Shown: in pieces, positions 62,407 through 64,000 of the stretch
Layout of the letters: the number at the start of each line of letters is the position of its first letter
Numbering within the stretch: the first letter of the stretch is position 1
DNA from: JBHFEI01 sp041928815
GTDB taxonomy: Bacteria; Pseudomonadota; Alphaproteobacteria; Rhizobiales; Rhizobiaceae
Reading direction: 5' to 3'
DNA length: 64,000 nucleotides
Assembly: GCF_041928815.1 (NCBI RefSeq)
Contig: NZ_JBHFEI010000012.1
Location: 62,001 to 126,000, forward strand
The notes under the pieces: generated by a model
What the model saw: only the letters and a program-made list of their open reading frames with translations
The model's database searches: none
What the model was told of the DNA's origin: nothing
Program-made: the position numbers and the translations under genes

Positions 62407-62862
62407 TCACGAACGCGCAGGGCCGGGCAGCAGACGGCGAAGGACCGCCAGCGGATCGCGGGCCGCATGCGGCAGGCGGACAAGCGGCAGCGTCCGGTCC
62501 GCGACGATCGCGAAGCGTTCCTCCTCGGGCGGCAGCCGCGCCTCCTGCGACGGGTCGACCGGCCGGATCGCGAGATGCAGGACGGCTGCGGGGCAGGTCT
62601 CGACGCGCACGATCCCGGCGCCGCGGATCTCGGCGAGGCCACGGATCGTTGCCGGCGCCCTGGCGACGATCCGTCCGCCGGCGAATGTGATGTCGACCCG
62701 GTCGTCGCTGACGAGCGCGCCGAACTCGCCGGCCTTCACCGCCGCATCGACAAGCGCCAGCGCCAGCGTCGACTTGCCGCTGCTGGAGCGTCCGACGATC
62801 AAGAGGCCGCAGGTGCCGACGACCACCGCCGAGGCGTGGATGTTGATCCCTTCTCCGCTCAC
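62407..62862 (-). CDS. hprK: Short HPr kinase/phosphorylase
   Basis: A 151-residue protein that corresponds only to the C-terminal kinase domain of Gram-positive HprK (about 310 residues). The P-loop is GLLIVGRSSSGKSTLAL at about residues 19-35, with K30. LVSDDRVDI and the catalytic-region RGLAEIRGAGI follow. Short HprK is the normal alphaproteobacterial form and phosphorylates or dephosphorylates HPr on its serine. The start is GTG, overlapping the chvG stop codon. The chvG-hprK-EIIA-HPr order links envelope sensing with the PTS. Confidence 0.94.
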   Translation of the reverse strand: MSGEGINIHASAVVVGTCGLLIVGRSSSGKSTLALALVDAAVKAGEFGALVSDDRVDITFAGGRIVARAPATIRGLAEIRGAGIVRVETCPAAVLHLAIRPVDPSQEARLPPEEERFAIVADRTLPLVRLPHAARDPLAVLRRLLPGPARS

Positions 62863-64000
62863 GTCTGCGCTTCGACCGGCAGGATCAGGACGAAGCGCGC
62901 GCCGACCACGCGCTCCTCGTCCGGTGAGGCGGCATAGAGGTTTTCCGCCCTGAGCGTGCCGCCATGGGCCTCGGCGATCTGGCGCGAGATCGACAGGCCG
63001 AGGCCGGAGTTTTGGCCGAACCCTTCGCTGTCGGGGCGGTCGGTGTAGAAGCGCTCGAAGATCCGGTCGATGTTCTCGGCCTGGATTCCCGGTCCGTTGT
63101 CGTCGACACAGACGACACAGCGGTTGCGCGAGCGCTTCAGCCGCACGGTGATGCGCCCGCCGGTCTCCGGGACGAAGGAGCGGGCGTTCTCGATCAGGTT
63201 GGTGATGATCTGGCCGATCCTGAGCTCGTGGCCGCTGACGAGGAAGGCGCCCTTCGGATTGTCCTTGCGGTCGACGACGAAGCGCAGCTCCACCGGCTTC
63301 TTGCTGCTGCGGATCTCGCGGGAAATGTCGACGAGATTGGAGAGCAGCTTTTCCAGGTCGACCGTGTCGGCATGGCTGCGGGCGAGCTCCGCGTCGAGGC
63401 GCGAGGCGTCGGCGATGTCGCTGATCAGCCGGTCGAGCCGGCGCACGTCGTGCTGGATGATGTCGACGAGGCGCTGCTTGGACGTCTCGTTCTTCGCCAG
63501 CGGCAGGGTCTCGACGGCGCTCCGGAGCGAGGTCAGCGGGTTCTTCAGCTCATGGCTGACATCGGCGGCGAAGCTCTCGATCGCATCGATCCGGTCGTAG
63601 AGCGCCGACGTCATCTCGCGCAGCGCCACCGACAGGTTGCCGATCTCGTCCTGGCGCGAGGAAAAGTCCGGGATCTCCTCGCGCTCCTTGGCGCCGCCGC
63701 GCCGCACCCGGATCGCCGCCGCCGACAGGCGGCGCAGCGGATTGGCGATGGTGCTCGACAGCAGCACAGACAGGATGACGTTGACAAGGGCGGCGACGCC
63801 GAAGACGCGGATGATCGCGAGCCGCTCGGCATGGACGATCTTGTCGATGTCGCCGGCCTGCGTCGACAGCAGCAGGACGCCGAGCACGGCGCGGAAGCGC
63901 TGCACGGGAACGGCGACCGAGACGATCAGCTCGCCTTTTTCCGTGACCCGGACGACCGCGCCGCGCACGCCGGTCAGCGCATTGGTCACTTCCGGATAGA
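62859..64000 (-). CDS. chvG: ChvG/ExoS-type sensor histidine kinase, C-terminal part (cut by window edge)
   Basis: The last 380 codons of a membrane sensor kinase whose start lies beyond the right edge. A periplasmic end is followed by a membrane helix (IIRVFGVAALVNVILSVLLSSTIA), a HAMP segment (NPLRRLSAAAIRVRRGG), and the H-box SFAADVSHELKNPLTSLRSAVETLP with the phospho-histidine. The ATPase domain shows LIENARSFVPETGG, VDDNGPGIQAENIDRIFERFY and GLGLSISRQIAEAHGG. In Agrobacterium and Sinorhizobium, ChvG/ExoS with ChvI responds to acid and envelope state and controls exopolysaccharide and host association. The next gene is hprK, overlapping by 4 bases. Confidence 0.93.
   Translation of the reverse strand, partial: YPEVTNALTGVRGAVVRVTEKGELIVSVAVPVQRFRAVLGVLLLSTQAGDIDKIVHAERLAIIRVFGVAALVNVILSVLLSSTIANPLRRLSAAAIRVRRGGAKEREEIPDFSSRQDEIGNLSVALREMTSALYDRIDAIESFAADVSHELKNPLTSLRSAVETLPLAKNETSKQRLVDIIQHDVRRLDRLISDIADASRLDAELARSHADTVDLEKLLSNLVDISREIRSSKKPVELRFVVDRKDNPKGAFLVSGHELRIGQIITNLIENARSFVPETGGRITVRLKRSRNRCVVCVDDNGPGIQAENIDRIFERFYTDRPDSEGFGQNSGLGLSISRQIAEAHGGTLRAENLYAASPDEERVVGARFVLILPVEAQT

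Noticed and set aside
62407..62862. hprK as a truncated, non-functional gene
   Set aside because: The kinase domain with an intact P-loop is complete, and the short form is standard in Alphaproteobacteria.

Overview
The window is high-GC chromosomal DNA from an alphaproteobacterium, almost certainly order Hyphomicrobiales (Rhizobiales) and most like Rhizobiaceae. The evidence is a ChvG/ExoS-type sensor kinase next to hprK, an EIIA and HPr; a TsaE fused to an AmgK-like kinase; a DivL-type tyrosine pseudo-kinase; the DUF1013 protein TrcR; and parAB beside rsmG, mnmG, mnmE and rho. I cannot name the genus. No tRNA, rRNA, insertion sequence, prophage or CRISPR array is visible.

The main landmark is a probable chromosome replication origin in the 407 bp gap between hemE and the PPDK/PEPS regulator gene (17110-17516), with DnaA-box-like sites and an AT-rich patch. 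Most genes nearby are read away from it: hemE, hemJ, rho, mnmE, mnmG, rsmG, parA and parB leftward, and ppsR, maf, aroE, coaE and dnaQ rightward. Five perfect or near-perfect ParB sites (parS) lie at about 1.43, 10.66, 12.63, 18.97 and 42.10 kb, on both sides of the origin, several inside coding sequence.

Layout. 0-8.2 kb: 5' end of acs, trcR, prpE, a YggS-type PLP protein, then leuS-lptE-holA. 8.3-17.1 kb: parB, parA, rsmG, mnmG, mnmE, rho, hemJ, hemE. 17.5-27.8 kb: ppsR-maf-aroE-coaE-dnaQ, then fxsA and secB on the other strand, then timA-like, mltA, smr, xre and gyrB. 27.8-39.2 kb: the accessory part of the window, with a nitroreductase, gabD plus an HpcH/HpaI aldolase, and a divergent sugar-acid locus (polyol-type dehydrogenase, GntR regulator with two winged helices, aldo/keto reductase, RbsABC-type transporter, LgoD-like zinc dehydrogenase). 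I infer that this locus takes up and oxidises an L-sugar or its aldonic acid, such as L-galactose/L-galactonate or L-gulonate. 39.4-42.3 kb: phaZ, a DUF2852 protein, a YgjP-type metalloprotease and a small Pmp3-like membrane protein. 42.4-48 kb: trpF-trpB-trpA-accD-folC, then convergent trxA. 48.1-64 kb, all leftward: divL, tsaE-amgK, murU, addB and addA in one tightly packed run, then chvG (cut by the window edge), hprK, EIIA, HPr and ahcY.

Short regulatory elements supported by the sequence include five intrinsic terminators, a SahR-type palindrome before ahcY, a pair of related operator candidates in the sugar locus, a strong intercistronic hairpin after the binding-protein gene, and a rhizobial-type palindromic repeat before trxA. 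Start sites were chosen from ribosome-binding sites and family length; several genes start with GTG.
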